DNA of 64,000 nt from Thermomonas aquatica (GCF_006337105.1 NZ_CP040871.1:1860001-1924000); one strand, 5' to 3'; numbered from the stretch's first letter, positions 10,290 through 20,858 are shown. Notes: generated by a model from the letters alone, not told the origin. Made by a program: numbers and translations.

Positions 10290-10917
10290 GCCGGCACCGG
10301 CGGATCGAACGGGAGGTAGTGCCGGCGGAACACCGGCAAGGCCTCGCAGCGCCCGACATGCGCCTGCAGCGCGGGCCAGGGCGCGAGCTCCAGCGGCAGC
10401 GCTTCGCGCAGGTGGGTGGTGAAGCAGGCCACGGCGATGTCGGCATGGGTCATCGCGTCGCCGATCAGCCAGTCGCGGCCGGCGCGCGCGGCGCAGGCGT
10501 TCTCGAGCGCGTCCAGCGCGCCTGCGACCTGCACCCGGCAGCGCGACAGCCACGGCTCGCTGTGCATCTCGACCGGGCGGAAGATCCGCTCGAGCACGAT
10601 CAGCACCGCCTTGTCGATGGCGCCGGTGGCCAGCGCGATCAGCCGCTGCGCGTCGCGGCGGGCAAGGCCGGTGGCCGGCATCAGCGCGCGCTGCGGGCCG
10701 ACCACGTCGTCGAGGTAGTCCAGCATCATTGCCGACTCGGTCAGCACTTCGCCGTCGTCCAGCACCAGGGTCGGCGCGCGGCCGAGCGGGCTGTATTCGC
10801 GGATGCGGTCGAAGTCCTTGCCGACCGACCAGGCGCGGTGCTCGAACGGCATGCCGTACAGCGCCATCGCGATCGCCACGCGGCGGGTGTACGACGAGTC
10901 GTACATGCCGATCAGGA

Positions 10918-10921
<4 letters not shown>
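10286..10921 (-). CDS. Glutathione S-transferase family protein
   Basis: Encodes 211 residues. The N-terminal thioredoxin fold begins [19 protein letters not shown] and contains the cis-proline segment [20 protein letters not shown], where ES is the typical glutathione-contacting pair. A helical C-terminal GST domain follows ([15 protein letters not shown]). The ATG overlaps the glyQ stop and the stop overlaps the cupin start, both as ATGA. The family conjugates or reduces electrophiles with glutathione; the substrate is unknown. Placement between glyQ and glyS is unusual but appears to be a stable operon arrangement because all junctions are perfect overlaps. Confidence 0.9.
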
Positions 10922-11847
<926 letters not shown>

Positions 11848-11924
11848 GCAGGCTAGGCTTTGCAACAGGGCCCGCTAGTATACGGGCGCTTGTTTTGAAG
11901 CCCGCGCCCGCCTTGGAGGCCCCG

Positions 11925-12650
11925 ATGACCGCGCCGTTCCTGATCCTCGAAACCGGCCAGCCGGTGGCCTCGATGCGTCGGCACGGCAGCTTCGCCCACT
12001 GGATCCGGGTGGCCGCGGGGCTGGAGCGCGACGAGGCGGTGGTGGTCGATGTCGAAGGCGGCGACGACCTGCCCAGCCGCGAGGGCTTCGCCGGGGCCAT
12101 CGTCACCGGCTCGGCGGCGATGGTCACCGATCGCCACGACTGGAGCGAACGCAGCGCCGCATGGCTGCGCGATGCGGCGCATGCCGGGATGCCGCTGCTC
12201 GGCATCTGCTACGGCCACCAGCTGATCGCGCATGCGCTGGGCGGCGAGGTGGGCGCGAATCCGAGCGGTCGCGAGATGGGCACGATCCGCCTCGACCTGC
12301 ATCCGCCGGCGGCGGCCGACCCGCTGTTCGCCGGCCTGCCGGCGCGCATCCCGGCGCAGGCCACCCACCTGCAAAGCGTGCTGCGGCTGCCGGACGGCGC
12401 CACCGTGCTGGCGAAATCCGCGCAGGACGCGGCGCATGCCTTCCGTTGGGGCGCTGCGGTCTGGGGCCTGCAGTTCCATCCGGAATTCAGCACCACCCAC
12501 ATGCGCGGCTACATCCGCGCGCGCAGCGAGGCGCTGGCCAGCGAGGGCCGCTGCGGCAAGCGGCTGGCGCGCGAGGTCAGCGCCGCCCCGCAGGCGCGCC
12601 AGGTGCTGCGCCGGTTCGTGCGCCATGCACGGGGTTCGCGCGCGGGTTGA
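11925..12650 (+). CDS. Class I glutamine amidotransferase-like protein
   Basis: Encodes 241 residues of the GATase1_1 type (GuaA-like small amidotransferases, as in E. coli YfeJ). The nucleophile elbow is LLGICYGHQLIAHALGG, with Cys in GICYGHQ, and the later His-Glu pair is in LQFHPEFS, so the Cys-His-Glu triad is complete. A GGAGG-like ribosome site (around 11914-11919) precedes the ATG. There is no synthetase domain and no adjacent partner, so the acceptor of the ammonia, if any, is unknown. Some relatives act as gamma-glutamyl hydrolases. Confidence 0.88.
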   Translation: MTAPFLILETGQPVASMRRHGSFAHWIRVAAGLERDEAVVVDVEGGDDLPSREGFAGAIVTGSAAMVTDRHDWSERSAAWLRDAAHAGMPLLGICYGHQLIAHALGGEVGANPSGREMGTIRLDLHPPAAADPLFAGLPARIPAQATHLQSVLRLPDGATVLAKSAQDAAHAFRWGAAVWGLQFHPEFSTTHMRGYIRARSEALASEGRCGKRLAREVSAAPQARQVLRRFVRHARGSRAG

Positions 12651-12708
12651 GTATGCTGGGCGCACTTCGGGGGATTCGCCCGTTCCGGATCGACAAGGGG
12701 AAGCAAGG

Positions 12709-13629
12709 ATGACGACGCGTGCGGTTTCGCCCGGCAGCGGCTGGCGCTGGTTGCGGCAGGCGATCAACCTCGGGCGCAACAACCCGAAGGCGGTGTTCGG
12801 CGCGGTGGCGCTGCTCGCGATCATCGCGCTGATCCCCAGCGTGGTGCAGCTGGCGCTGCAGTACGGGTTGGGGCTGGGCCCGGAAGCGGTGATGACGGTG
12901 ATCGGGGTGACCACGCTGGCGTCCCTGGCGATCTATCCGCTGCTGATCGGCGGCCTGTTGCGGGTGATCGATGCCGCGGAGAACGGCCGGCCGACCCGTG
13001 CCGGCGCGATCTTCGACACCTTCCATGCCGATGGCGGGCGCGGCCGGCTGATCGGTTTCGGCCTGCTGATGACGGCGATCTACCTGGGCGTGTTCCTGCT
13101 GGTGATCAGCCTGCTGGGCAAGGATTTCATGGGCTGGTACTGGCAGCTGATCACCGCGGCGCAGGCGCAGCAGGCCGGCGGCGCGCCGATCTCGCCGGAA
13201 CTGCTGGCCCTGCCGGAGGGCTTCGGGCAAGTCATGGCGATCGGCTCGCTGTTCGCCCTGTTCATGGGCGGCGTGTACGCCATCGGCTTCGGCCAGGTGG
13301 CGCTGGGCGGTCGGTCGGTCGGCCAGGCGCTGGGCGACGGCTTTGCCGGCACCCTCAAGAACGTGCTGCCGATCGTGCTGCTGGCGGTGCTGTCGGTGGT
13401 CGGGATGTTCGCCCTGGTGCTGGTGGTGACCATCGTCGGCGGCATCCTGGCGATGCTGGGCGGCCTGGTCCACGCGATGCTCGGCATGCTGCTGGTCATG
13501 CCGGTCTACATCGGCATGCTGCTGGTGATCTACGTGGTGATGTTCGGCGTGATGTATTTCATGTGGCGCGACATCTGCGGCGATGCGCCGGCGGTCGACG
13601 CCCCGCGCGACGACCGGATCGAAGTCTAG
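12709..13629 (+). CDS. BPSS1780-like multi-pass membrane protein
   Basis: Encodes 306 residues with about six hydrophobic segments (near residues 30-60, 65-85, 115-140, 175-200, 220-255 and 260-290) and a short soluble tail. The N-terminus GWRWLRQAINLGRNNPKAVF and the overall layout match the BPSS1780 family of integral membrane proteins of unknown function. It lies 58 bp downstream of the amidotransferase on the same strand. The stop codon overlaps the stop of the convergent RDD gene by 4 bp. No function is proposed. Confidence 0.85.
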   Translation: MTTRAVSPGSGWRWLRQAINLGRNNPKAVFGAVALLAIIALIPSVVQLALQYGLGLGPEAVMTVIGVTTLASLAIYPLLIGGLLRVIDAAENGRPTRAGAIFDTFHADGGRGRLIGFGLLMTAIYLGVFLLVISLLGKDFMGWYWQLITAAQAQQAGGAPISPELLALPEGFGQVMAIGSLFALFMGGVYAIGFGQVALGGRSVGQALGDGFAGTLKNVLPIVLLAVLSVVGMFALVLVVTIVGGILAMLGGLVHAMLGMLLVMPVYIGMLLVIYVVMFGVMYFMWRDICGDAPAVDAPRDDRIEV

Positions 13630-14336
13630 ATCCCCATCGCCTGCTGCATGGCCGCCTGCATCGCGGCCTGCAGCCACAGGAACAGCCAGCCGAAGGCGAC
13701 CAGCATCGCCAGCAGCTGCGCGAGCAGCCAGGCTTTCGCCCACGACGGCAAGCGCGGCCCCGCGGCGCGGCGCAGCACGCGGGTGTCGCTGGCCCGGTCG
13801 TGCAGGGCGAGGTGCGGCGGCAGCGCGGCCAGGGCATGGCCGATGTTCAGCGTCAGCCACGACAGGCCGGCGGCGAGATGGCGCAGCAGCGCATGTCCCG
13901 CCTTCAGCCGGCGGCCCTGCGCATCGGCCACGACCAGTCCCAGCGCGCGCTTGCCCGGCGTCGCCTGCCACGACGACTGCTCGAAGCCGACCGACCACAG
14001 CAGGGCCAGCAGCGCGTACAGCAGCAAGGGCGTGTAGACGATGCCGGCGAGCGCCGACTCCAGGCGTGCCGTCGCGGCGACGATCGGCGGATCCGAGAGC
14101 ATGTGCCGGGCGAGGTCGGTGGGCGCCTGGACCATGCCCAGGGCATCGCCGAGCAGGCGCGGCAGTTCGCCGCTGAGGGCATGCAGGGCATCGCGCGCCT
14201 CGGCGAGGGCATGGCCGAGGCGCGAGGCGCCGAGCAGCGCGACCAGCGGCAACAGGCACGCCGCATCCAGCGACCAGGCGGCATAGCGCGCCCAGAAGCC
14301 CGCCCTCGGCAGCGGCTCAGCCGGCGTCGACGCCAT
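13626..14336 (-). CDS. RDD family membrane protein
   Basis: Encodes 236 residues. The RDD signature at the start is FWARYAAWSLDAACLLP, with Arg and Asp in the first helix, and a second conserved element is SSWQATPGKRALGLVV. Hydrophobic segments occur near residues 20-40, 95-118, 150-165 and 205-228. RDD proteins are small membrane proteins, some linked to ion transport. The start lies 20 bp inside the 3' end of tatC, so it is the distal gene of the tatABC transcript. Confidence 0.88.
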   Translation of the reverse strand: MASTPAEPLPRAGFWARYAAWSLDAACLLPLVALLGASRLGHALAEARDALHALSGELPRLLGDALGMVQAPTDLARHMLSDPPIVAATARLESALAGIVYTPLLLYALLALLWSVGFEQSSWQATPGKRALGLVVADAQGRRLKAGHALLRHLAAGLSWLTLNIGHALAALPPHLALHDRASDTRVLRRAAGPRLPSWAKAWLLAQLLAMLVAFGWLFLWLQAAMQAAMQQAMGI

Positions 14337-15072
14337 CGCCAGGCTGGCGCGGGGCGACCATCGCGGCGGCGATGATGCCGGCTTCGTACAGCAGGCACAT
14401 CGGGATCGCCAGCATCAGCTGGCTGACCACGTCCGGCGGGGTCAGCACGGCGGCGACCACGAAGATCCCGACCACCGCATAGCCGCGGCCCTCGCGCAGC
14501 TGCGCCGGGGTCACCCAGCCGAGCAGGGCGAGGATCACCAGCGCCACCGGCAGCTCGAAACTCAGGCCGAAGGCCAGGAACAGCACCAGCACGAAATCGA
14601 GGTAGGCGCTGATGTCGGTCATCATCGCCACCCCGGCCGGGGTCACCCGGGCGAGGAAGCCGAACACCATCGGCAGCACCAGGAAATAGGCGAACGCGCA
14701 GCCGGCGTAGAACAGCGCCAGCGCGGAAGCCAATAGCGGCAGTGCGAGTCTCTTCTCGCGCTTGTACAGGCCGGGCGCGACGAAGGCCCAGGCCTGGTAC
14801 AGCAGCCACGGCATCGCGACCATCAGGGCGGCGAAGAACGCCAGTTTCATCGGCGCGAAGAACGGCGAGGCCACTTGCGTCGCGATCAGCTGGCCGCCCT
14901 TCGGCAGCTTGTCCAGCAACGGCTGCGCCAGCAGCGCGTACAGCCTGTTGGCGAACGGCAGCAGGCAGGCCAGCGCCAGCAGCAGGCCGGCGGCGCCGCG
15001 CAGCAGGCGCGAGCGCAGTTCCAGCAGGTGCGCGATCAGCGGGCGCTCGCTGTCGAGGCCGGCGTCAGTCAT
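14317..15072 (-). CDS. tatC: Sec-independent protein translocase TatC
   Basis: Encodes 251 residues with six transmembrane helices. TatC hallmarks are LIAHLLELRSRLLR at the N-terminus (the LxELRxR signature that helps bind the twin-arginine signal), FFAPMKLAFFAALMVAMPWL and the late FVVAAVLTPPDVVSQLMLAIP. TatC with TatB forms the receptor for folded twin-arginine substrates. The start overlaps the tatB stop by 8 bp, and an upstream ATG inside tatB is rejected because this one begins directly before the conserved N-terminus. Confidence 0.97.
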   Translation of the reverse strand: MTDAGLDSERPLIAHLLELRSRLLRGAAGLLLALACLLPFANRLYALLAQPLLDKLPKGGQLIATQVASPFFAPMKLAFFAALMVAMPWLLYQAWAFVAPGLYKREKRLALPLLASALALFYAGCAFAYFLVLPMVFGFLARVTPAGVAMMTDISAYLDFVLVLFLAFGLSFELPVALVILALLGWVTPAQLREGRGYAVVGIFVVAAVLTPPDVVSQLMLAIPMCLLYEAGIIAAAMVAPRQPGDGVDAG

Positions 15073-15382
15073 CGCGCGGTTCGCGTGGCGGTTCGTCGCT
15101 GGCCGCGGCATCGGCTCCGATGCCCTGCCGGGCATCCGTGGCGAGGTTGCGCAACTCCGCTTCGGTCTCCTGCATCGCCTGCCTGCCGTCCTGCAGGCTG
15201 CGGCGCAACTCTTCGCTGGCGAGCTCGCTTTCCAGCTCCGACTTCACCGAGTACCAGTGCGCGCGCGCCTTGCGCACCCACAGGCCGGTGAAACGCGCGG
15301 CCTTGGGCAGGCGCTCGGGGCCGAGCACGACCAGCGCCACCAGGGCGACGACCAGCATCTCGCCGAAGGAGAAATCGAACAT
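15065..15382 (-). CDS. tatB: Sec-independent protein translocase TatB
   Basis: Encodes 105 residues: one N-terminal helix MFDFSFGEMLVVALVALVVL, the hinge GPERLPKAAR typical of TatB, an amphipathic helix, then a charged tail. TatB bridges signal-peptide recognition by TatC to TatA recruitment. It lies 33 bp after tatA and overlaps tatC. Confidence 0.95.
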   Translation of the reverse strand: MFDFSFGEMLVVALVALVVLGPERLPKAARFTGLWVRKARAHWYSVKSELESELASEELRRSLQDGRQAMQETEAELRNLATDARQGIGADAAASDEPPREPRDD

Positions 15383-15415
15383 CTAGCTTCGAAGCCGCGG
15401 CGGTTGCCGTGTGGC

Positions 15416-15640
15416 TTAGCGGGCGACGTCGTCGCGATCGCGCTGTTCGGCCGACGCCGCGGGCGCCTTGTCCTCGCCGAGGCGGGCCGCCGGCTTGTCG
15501 TCCTCGCCCTTCATGCCTTTCTTGAATTCGTCCACGGCCTTGCCGAGGTCGCGCGCGCCGCTGGTCAGGCGCTTGGTGCCGAACACCAGCACCACGATCA
15601 GCAGCACGATGAGCCAATGCCAGATGCTGAAGCTGCCCAT
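15416..15640 (-). CDS. tatA: Sec-independent protein translocase TatA
   Basis: Encodes 74 residues: [20 protein letters not shown], the TatA membrane helix and hinge FGTKRL, then an amphipathic helix with FKKGMKGED and an acidic, disordered tail. TatA oligomers form the transport pathway for folded, twin-arginine-tagged proteins. First gene of tatABC; 64 bp downstream of the SYLF gene in the same direction. Confidence 0.95.
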   Translation of the reverse strand: MGSFSIWHWLIVLLIVVLVFGTKRLTSGARDLGKAVDEFKKGMKGEDDKPAARLGEDKAPAASAEQRDRDDVAR

Positions 15641-15704
15641 GATCGCGCCCTTGCCTTGAGTGAGTGCCGCAATTCTAACGCCGATCAAATCGTCCGAAGC
15701 CGTG

Positions 15705-16529
15705 TCAGGGCTTGCTGGCCGGCGCCAGCGGCGTGGTGGTGGCCGGGTTGTCGCCGGCCAGCGGCTGGATCTGCACGCCTTCGCCGGCCGGTGCGGTGTT
15801 CGCCGCCGGCGCGGGCTTGCCGCCGCGCGCCTGGCGCGCCGCCGCGGTGGCTTCTTCCAGCGCGTCGCGGAAACCGGTGATCGCCGCCGACGGCGCGCTC
15901 GCCGCGCGGCCCTCGAAGATCCCGCGCGGGGTGCTGCCTTCGCCATAGGCGGTGCGGTTGGCGCCGTTGTCGATCGACAGCACCGCGCCGTCCAGCGCCA
16001 CCCCGGCGAACAGGCCGCGCGCGCGCGACCACGACCAGATCTCCGCCTTCAGTTCGCCATCGGTGGCGGCGGCGGCATTGCGGCCGACCGGGCCGGCGGC
16101 GATGCCGGCATCCGCGCCCAGGGTGATCTTGCCGTTGACGATCGAATCCACGCCGCGCTCGCTGCGGAACACCAGGATCACGTCGGCCGACTGCACGCCG
16201 GCCTGCAGGCCGAAGCTGGCGCCGGCCAGTTTCACGAACACCGGGTTGGACCAGGTGCCGTCCGCCGATTTCACCGACATCAGGCCCAGGCCGCGGCGAC
16301 CGCCCAGCATGAAACCGGCCTTGATCGTGTCCGGGACCACGACGATCGCCTTGGCATCGTCGAGCAGGCGGTCGGGGATCGCGGATTCCGGGATCGACTG
16401 GATCTGCTTCACCACCCGCACCGCATCGTCGGCGCGCACGTCCTCGCGCTGGCCGGCGACGGCGACGGCGGCGGTGGCGGCCAGCAGGCCGGCAAGGACG
16501 AGGGCAAGGCGGGTGGGGGCGATGTTCAT
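15705..16529 (-). CDS. Secreted SYLF-domain lipid-binding protein
   Basis: Encodes 274 residues: a signal peptide ([20 protein letters not shown], cleavage near VAG), then a SYLF/Ysc84 domain with [49 protein letters not shown] and [35 protein letters not shown] domains bind phosphoinositides in eukaryotes; in bacteria they are exported proteins of uncertain role. The C-terminal 60 residues are a low-complexity Ala/Pro/Thr tail. A GGAG site precedes the ATG. Divergent from hemH with about 100 bp between. Confidence 0.9.
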   Translation of the reverse strand: MNIAPTRLALVLAGLLAATAAVAVAGQREDVRADDAVRVVKQIQSIPESAIPDRLLDDAKAIVVVPDTIKAGFMLGGRRGLGLMSVKSADGTWSNPVFVKLAGASFGLQAGVQSADVILVFRSERGVDSIVNGKITLGADAGIAAGPVGRNAAAATDGELKAEIWSWSRARGLFAGVALDGAVLSIDNGANRTAYGEGSTPRGIFEGRAASAPSAAITGFRDALEEATAAARQARGGKPAPAANTAPAGEGVQIQPLAGDNPATTTPLAPASKP

Positions 16530-16627
16530 GGAGGCTCCGGCGTGGGGGCGGCGATGCCACATCGTGGCGCCGCCGCAATGAATCGATCCTAAGTCGCGGC
16601 CTGAAGTTCCGCGACGCATGCGATCCT

Positions 16628-17599
16628 ATGCGCATGCGGGAGAGCAACGACACGCCGGCGCTGCTGCTGGTCAACCTGGGCACGCCGGCGGCGCCGACCG
16701 CGGCGGCGGTGAGCGCCTATCTCGACGAATTCCTGTCCGACCCGCGGGTGGTGCAATTGCCGCGCTGGCTGTGGCTGCCGCTGCTGCGCAAGCTGATCCT
16801 GCCGCGGCGCAGCCCGGTGGTGGCGAAGAAATACGCCGAAGTCTGGCTGCCGGGCGGTTCGCCGCTGGCGGTGCATACCGAAGCCCTGGCCGCCGCCGTG
16901 CGCGCGCGGATGCCGGGCTGGCGGGTGGCGCACGCCATGCGCTACGGCGCGCCATCGCTGGCCGGGGCATTGCAGCGGTTGCGCGCCGACGGGGCGCGCG
17001 AGGTGCGCGTCTTGCCGCTGTATCCGCAATATTCGACCACCACCACCGAGCCGGTGGCCGATGCGCTCGCCGCGCATGGCGCCGGCCTGCAGGTCTCGCT
17101 GTTGCGCGATTACCACCGCGATGCCGGCTGGGTCGCGGCGGTCGCCGATTCGATCCGCGCGCACTGGGCCGCGCATGGCCGTGGCGAACGCCTGTTGCTG
17201 TCGTTCCATGGCCTGCCGCAGCGCGTGGTCGATGCCGGCGATCCGTATGCGCGGCAGTGCGAGGCCAGCGCCGCGGCGATCGCCGAAGCGCTGGGCCTGG
17301 CGCCCGGCGAGATCCAGCTGGCCTACCAGTCGCGCTTCGGCAAGGGCAAGTGGCTGCAGCCGGACGTGGTCGCGGTGCTGCGGCAACTCGCCGGCGCAGG
17401 CGTGCGCACGGTCGATGTCGCCTGCCCGGGCTTCGCGGTGGACTGCCTGGAGACGCTGGAGGAGATCGCGATGCAGGCTGCGGCGCTGTTCCGCGATGCC
17501 GGCGGCGAGGCGCTGCGTTACATCCCCTGCCTCAATGCCGGCGCCGCGCATGCGGATGCCCTGGCTGCGCTGGCGCAAGCCCACGAGGGTTGGCGCTGA
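16628..17599 (+). CDS. hemH: Ferrochelatase
   Basis: Encodes 323 residues (321 if the second ATG at 16634 is used). Ferrochelatase motifs are ALLLVNLGTPAAPT at the N-terminus, LPLYPQYSTTTT, the catalytic SFHGLPQR containing the conserved His, and the late VACPGFAVDCLETLEEI with the conserved Glu. It inserts ferrous iron into protoporphyrin IX, the last step of protoheme synthesis. The stop TGA shares its A with the ATG of the next gene (TGATG), so the two are translationally coupled. Confidence 0.97.
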   Translation: MRMRESNDTPALLLVNLGTPAAPTAAAVSAYLDEFLSDPRVVQLPRWLWLPLLRKLILPRRSPVVAKKYAEVWLPGGSPLAVHTEALAAAVRARMPGWRVAHAMRYGAPSLAGALQRLRADGAREVRVLPLYPQYSTTTTEPVADALAAHGAGLQVSLLRDYHRDAGWVAAVADSIRAHWAAHGRGERLLLSFHGLPQRVVDAGDPYARQCEASAAAIAEALGLAPGEIQLAYQSRFGKGKWLQPDVVAVLRQLAGAGVRTVDVACPGFAVDCLETLEEIAMQAAALFRDAGGEALRYIPCLNAGAAHADALAALAQAHEGWR

Positions 17600-18471
17600 T
17601 GCGCGAGATCGGCATCGAGATCCCGCTCGGCCGCATCGCCGGGCTGCGCTGGGGCGAGCCCGGCGCGCCGAAGGTGCTGGCCCTGCACGGCTGGCTGGAC
17701 AATGCGGCCAGCTTCATCCCGCTTGCGCAACACCTGCGCGGGCTCGACCTGGTGGCGATCGACCAGCCCGGCCACGGCCGCAGCGCGCACCTGGCGGCGG
17801 GCGCGGATTATTCCTTCGTCGGCGCGATCAACGCGATCCTCGACGTCGCCGACGCACTGGGCTGGGAACGCTTCGCCTTCCTCGGCCATTCGATGGGCGC
17901 CGGCATCGCCAGCATGATCGCCGCGGCCTGCCCGCAGCGGATCGAGCGGCTGGTCGCGATCGAGGCGCTGGGCGCATTGGCGGAAACGCCGGGCCGCACG
18001 GTGGTGCGCATGCGCGAGGCGGTGGCCGCCAACCGCGCGCTGAAGGACAAGCGATTGCGCGTGTTCCCGGATCTCGACACCGCGGTGCGCGCGCGCACCT
18101 ACGCCAGCCGCGTGCCGGGCAGCGGCCTGGACGAATCGCTGGTGCGCCTGCTGGTGGAACGCGGCGTGCGCCGGGTCGCTCAGTCCGATCAGGGGCCGGG
18201 CTACGAATGGAGCAGCGATCCGCGCCTGACCCTGCCGACCATGACCCGCATGACCGAGCCGCAGGTCGAAGACCTGGTCGCCGGGATCGAATGCCCGGTG
18301 CGCGCGATCTTCGCCGACCCCGCGCAGCCCTACCTGCCCGACGAGTTGCGCCGCCGCCGCGTGGCCCTGCTGCCGCAGGGCGAGCTCATCGTCATCCCCG
18401 GCGGGCATCACCTGCACATGCAGGCGCCCGGCGCAGTCGCGGAGGCGATCGGCGGGTTCTTCCAGGCGTGA
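17599..18471 (+). CDS. Alpha/beta-fold hydrolase
   Basis: Encodes 290 residues with the alpha/beta hydrolase layout: oxyanion region LALHGWLDNAASF, DQPGHGRS, the nucleophile elbow FLGHSMGAG with Ser in GHSMG, and a late His in IPGGHHLHMQAP. It resembles MESH/serine-hydrolase-like proteins with the start IPLGRIAGLRWG. Directly coupled to hemH by a TGATG overlap, which suggests co-expression but does not reveal the substrate. Confidence 0.88.
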   Translation: MREIGIEIPLGRIAGLRWGEPGAPKVLALHGWLDNAASFIPLAQHLRGLDLVAIDQPGHGRSAHLAAGADYSFVGAINAILDVADALGWERFAFLGHSMGAGIASMIAAACPQRIERLVAIEALGALAETPGRTVVRMREAVAANRALKDKRLRVFPDLDTAVRARTYASRVPGSGLDESLVRLLVERGVRRVAQSDQGPGYEWSSDPRLTLPTMTRMTEPQVEDLVAGIECPVRAIFADPAQPYLPDELRRRRVALLPQGELIVIPGGHHLHMQAPGAVAEAIGGFFQA

Positions 18472-18493
18472 TCCGCCGCCGGCCGCGCGCGCC

Positions 18494-19015
18494 TCAGCTG
18501 CCGCCGGTGCGCACCGCCAGCTGGGTGCTGCCGTCGTCGGCCTTCATCAGCTGGTACACCGCCTGGCGCTTGTCCTTGCTGTAGATCAGGGTGGCGCTGT
18601 CGGCGCTGGTCTGCATCGACATCTCGCGCTTCCAGCCCTGGCCCTGCATCGACTTCTCGACGTCGGCGGAGACCTGCGCCAGCGCGGCGCTGGTGGCGAT
18701 GTTGACCGCCTTCATCCCGCCCATGTCCATCGCGCTGCTGACCGTGCGCGGCTCGGGCAGGAACACGTCGTTCGGGAAGTCCGCCGGCAGGGCCACGCTG
18801 CCGCCGTCCTGCGCGGCCGCCACCTTCATCTCGCCCTGATCGGTCTTGATGCTGACGGTGTCGCCATCCTGCTTGATGTCGACCTTGTCGCCGCTGGCCG
18901 TCTCGATCGCCTTTTCGGCGATGGCCTCGCCGGCGCGCTTGCAGCCCGGCAGGGCGAACGCGGCGGCGATGGCGAGGGCCAGCAGCAATTTCTGCGAAGT
19001 CGGAAGTTGCGGCAT
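18494..19015 (-). CDS. Putative lipoprotein of unknown function
   Basis: Encodes 173 residues. The N-terminus has a short hydrophobic helix and the lipobox ALPGC, so it is predicted to be lipidated and anchored in the envelope. The mature part has two repeated beta-like segments (DKVDIKQDGDTVSIKTDQG) and a C-terminal domain with RQAVYQLMKADDGSTQLAVRT. No family was recognised with confidence. It is the last gene of a minus-strand series ttcA-rdgC-YgjP-lipoprotein with gaps of 33 to 97 bp. Confidence 0.8.
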   Translation of the reverse strand: MPQLPTSQKLLLALAIAAAFALPGCKRAGEAIAEKAIETASGDKVDIKQDGDTVSIKTDQGEMKVAAAQDGGSVALPADFPNDVFLPEPRTVSSAMDMGGMKAVNIATSAALAQVSADVEKSMQGQGWKREMSMQTSADSATLIYSKDKRQAVYQLMKADDGSTQLAVRTGGS

Positions 19016-19066
19016 TGCGGTCGTCCTGGTTCCCCTGGGTAACCGAGGCCAACGTCGCCGGACGGA

Positions 19067-19864
19067 TCAACCGGCCAGCAGCGCGTGCAGGCGCGCCTTC
19101 AGTGCCCGCCCTTCGGCATGGAAATACGACCGCTCGTCGCGCCAGCCCGGGAAGCGGGTCTCGACCTCGCGCCAGAACCGGCGCGAGTGATCCGCATGCA
19201 GCAGGTGGCAGAGCTCGTGCACCAGCACGTATTCGAAGGCGGACGGGCGCGCCAGCAGCAGCGCCAGGTCCAGCGCCAGCGTGCCGTCCGGCGCCAGCGA
19301 GCCCCACTGCGTGGAGGTGCGCTTGAACACGATCCGGCGCGGCGTGCGCGACAGGCCGGCGAGGTATTTCGGCAGCCAGCGGCCGACGTCGGCGCGGCCC
19401 TGCGCTTCGTAGAAGTCGCGCAGCGCGCGCTGCAGGGCGGCGTCGCCGGCCGAGGCGGGCGCGGTGAACAAGAGCGTCCCATCGGCATCGACATCGAGCC
19501 GGGTCGCGCGACCGCCCTGCCAACGCATGGGCAGCATGTCGCCGCGCAACGGCAGGGCAGCGGTGGCATCGCGTTGCAGGCGTTCGCCGGCATGCACGGT
19601 CTGTGCGGCGAATTGCGCGGTGAGCCAGTCGCGGTGTTCGTGCAGGAAGCGCTCGCCTGACACCAGGCTGGCGCGCAGCGGCAGGGTCAGTCGCGCGCCG
19701 CGTTCGTCCACGCTGAGCTTGATCCGCCGCGCGCGCGGGTCGCGCACGCGCAGCACGTCGATGCGGCGGCCGTCATCGAGCACGAAACCGACGGTGTCGC
19801 GTTGCGCCACCGCGGGTTTCGGCGCGGTGCGGGCGGGCGAGAGCAGGCGGAACAGCGAACGCAT
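19067..19864 (-). CDS. YgjP-like (DUF45, M48-type) metallopeptidase
   Basis: Encodes 265 residues. The zinc-binding HELCH within EYVLVHELCHLLHADHSRRFW is the DUF45/YgjP signature, with the third ligand expected in the following His. The core ends with FPGWRDERSYFHAEG. An N-terminal beta-rich part (RRIKLSVDERGARLTLP) is typical of the family. YgjP-like proteins sit in bacterial housekeeping or restriction-associated contexts. Here the gene follows rdgC by 58 bp. Confidence 0.9.
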   Translation of the reverse strand: MRSLFRLLSPARTAPKPAVAQRDTVGFVLDDGRRIDVLRVRDPRARRIKLSVDERGARLTLPLRASLVSGERFLHEHRDWLTAQFAAQTVHAGERLQRDATAALPLRGDMLPMRWQGGRATRLDVDADGTLLFTAPASAGDAALQRALRDFYEAQGRADVGRWLPKYLAGLSRTPRRIVFKRTSTQWGSLAPDGTLALDLALLLARPSAFEYVLVHELCHLLHADHSRRFWREVETRFPGWRDERSYFHAEGRALKARLHALLAG

Positions 19865-19922
19865 GCGGCCGAGTGTAAGGCCTGCATCGGCGGAGCTTGG
19901 AAGGACGGCGCTGCGCGGCGGC

Positions 19923-20825
19923 TTATTCGGCCTTGCTGAGCCTGAACGCCTTCTCCAGCACGTTGAACAGGCGCTTGAACTCGCCGGCCATCAGCGCGAA
20001 GCGGGCGTCGAGTTCGGCGGCGACGTCGTCGCGGTCGGTCGATTCCAGCTGGTCCACCGCGCCGTCCAGCAGCTTGAACTTGCGCACCACCAGATCCTCG
20101 CCGAGGACGAAGCTGACGTGGTCGTCCAGCACCAGCGCCAGCCGCGTCGCCTGCTTGCCGGCTTCCAGGTGCTTGTCGATCTCGTCGCCGACCAGTTCCA
20201 TGCGCTGGATCTTCACCACCGCGCCGGTGTCGGTGGGATCGCGCAGTTCGCATTCGTCGCCGAGCGACAGGCCATCCGGCAGCGGATCGCCGGCGATCCA
20301 GCCGGTGAGGATGGCGCGCGGCGCGACTTCGGCGTTCAGCGGCAACGCCGGGAAGCTGCCCAATGCGCGGCGGATTTCGCTGACCACGGATTCGGCGTTC
20401 TTGCGGCTGGACGTGTCCACCGCGACCACGCCCAGCGTGGTGTCGATCAGCGCATCGCTGCGCACAGGGCGCACGAAGGCGCGCGGCAACAGTTCGGTGA
20501 TCAGTTCGTCCTTCAGGCGCTTGCGGGTGCGCCCGCCGGGCTTGCGGCCTTCCTTTTCCTCGAGCGCGGCGAGCTTCTTCTGCAGCAGGTCGTTGACCAC
20601 CGCGCCGGGCAGCAGCTTGTCCTCGCCGCCGACGGTCAGCCATAGCGCATCGTGGATGCCGTGGCTGAGCGCATCGCCATGCTGGCCGAACGGCGGGATG
20701 AAACCACGACTGGACAGCTCCAGCGGGCCGACCGGCTTGAGCGCGCATTCTGCGAGCTGGGTCTCGAGGTCGGACAGGTCGAGCGAGGACGGGAAACGGA
20801 ACAACGTCAGGTTGCGGAAGAACAT
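19923..20825 (-). CDS. rdgC: Recombination-associated protein RdgC
   Basis: Encodes 300 residues. The start MFFRNLTLFRFP and body segments KPVGPLELSSRGFIPPFG, LPGAVVNDLLQ, RAFVRPVRSDALIDT and the late FVLGEDLVVRKFKLLD are typical of RdgC, a ring-shaped DNA-binding protein that modulates RecA activity. The ATG at 20825 is preferred to the preceding in-frame TTG, and an AGGA sits a few bases upstream. Located between ttcA and the YgjP-like gene. Confidence 0.96.
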   Translation of the reverse strand: MFFRNLTLFRFPSSLDLSDLETQLAECALKPVGPLELSSRGFIPPFGQHGDALSHGIHDALWLTVGGEDKLLPGAVVNDLLQKKLAALEEKEGRKPGGRTRKRLKDELITELLPRAFVRPVRSDALIDTTLGVVAVDTSSRKNAESVVSEIRRALGSFPALPLNAEVAPRAILTGWIAGDPLPDGLSLGDECELRDPTDTGAVVKIQRMELVGDEIDKHLEAGKQATRLALVLDDHVSFVLGEDLVVRKFKLLDGAVDQLESTDRDDVAAELDARFALMAGEFKRLFNVLEKAFRLSKAE

Positions 20826-20858
20826 CAAGGATCCTGCGGAATGCGGATGGGGCGCGGC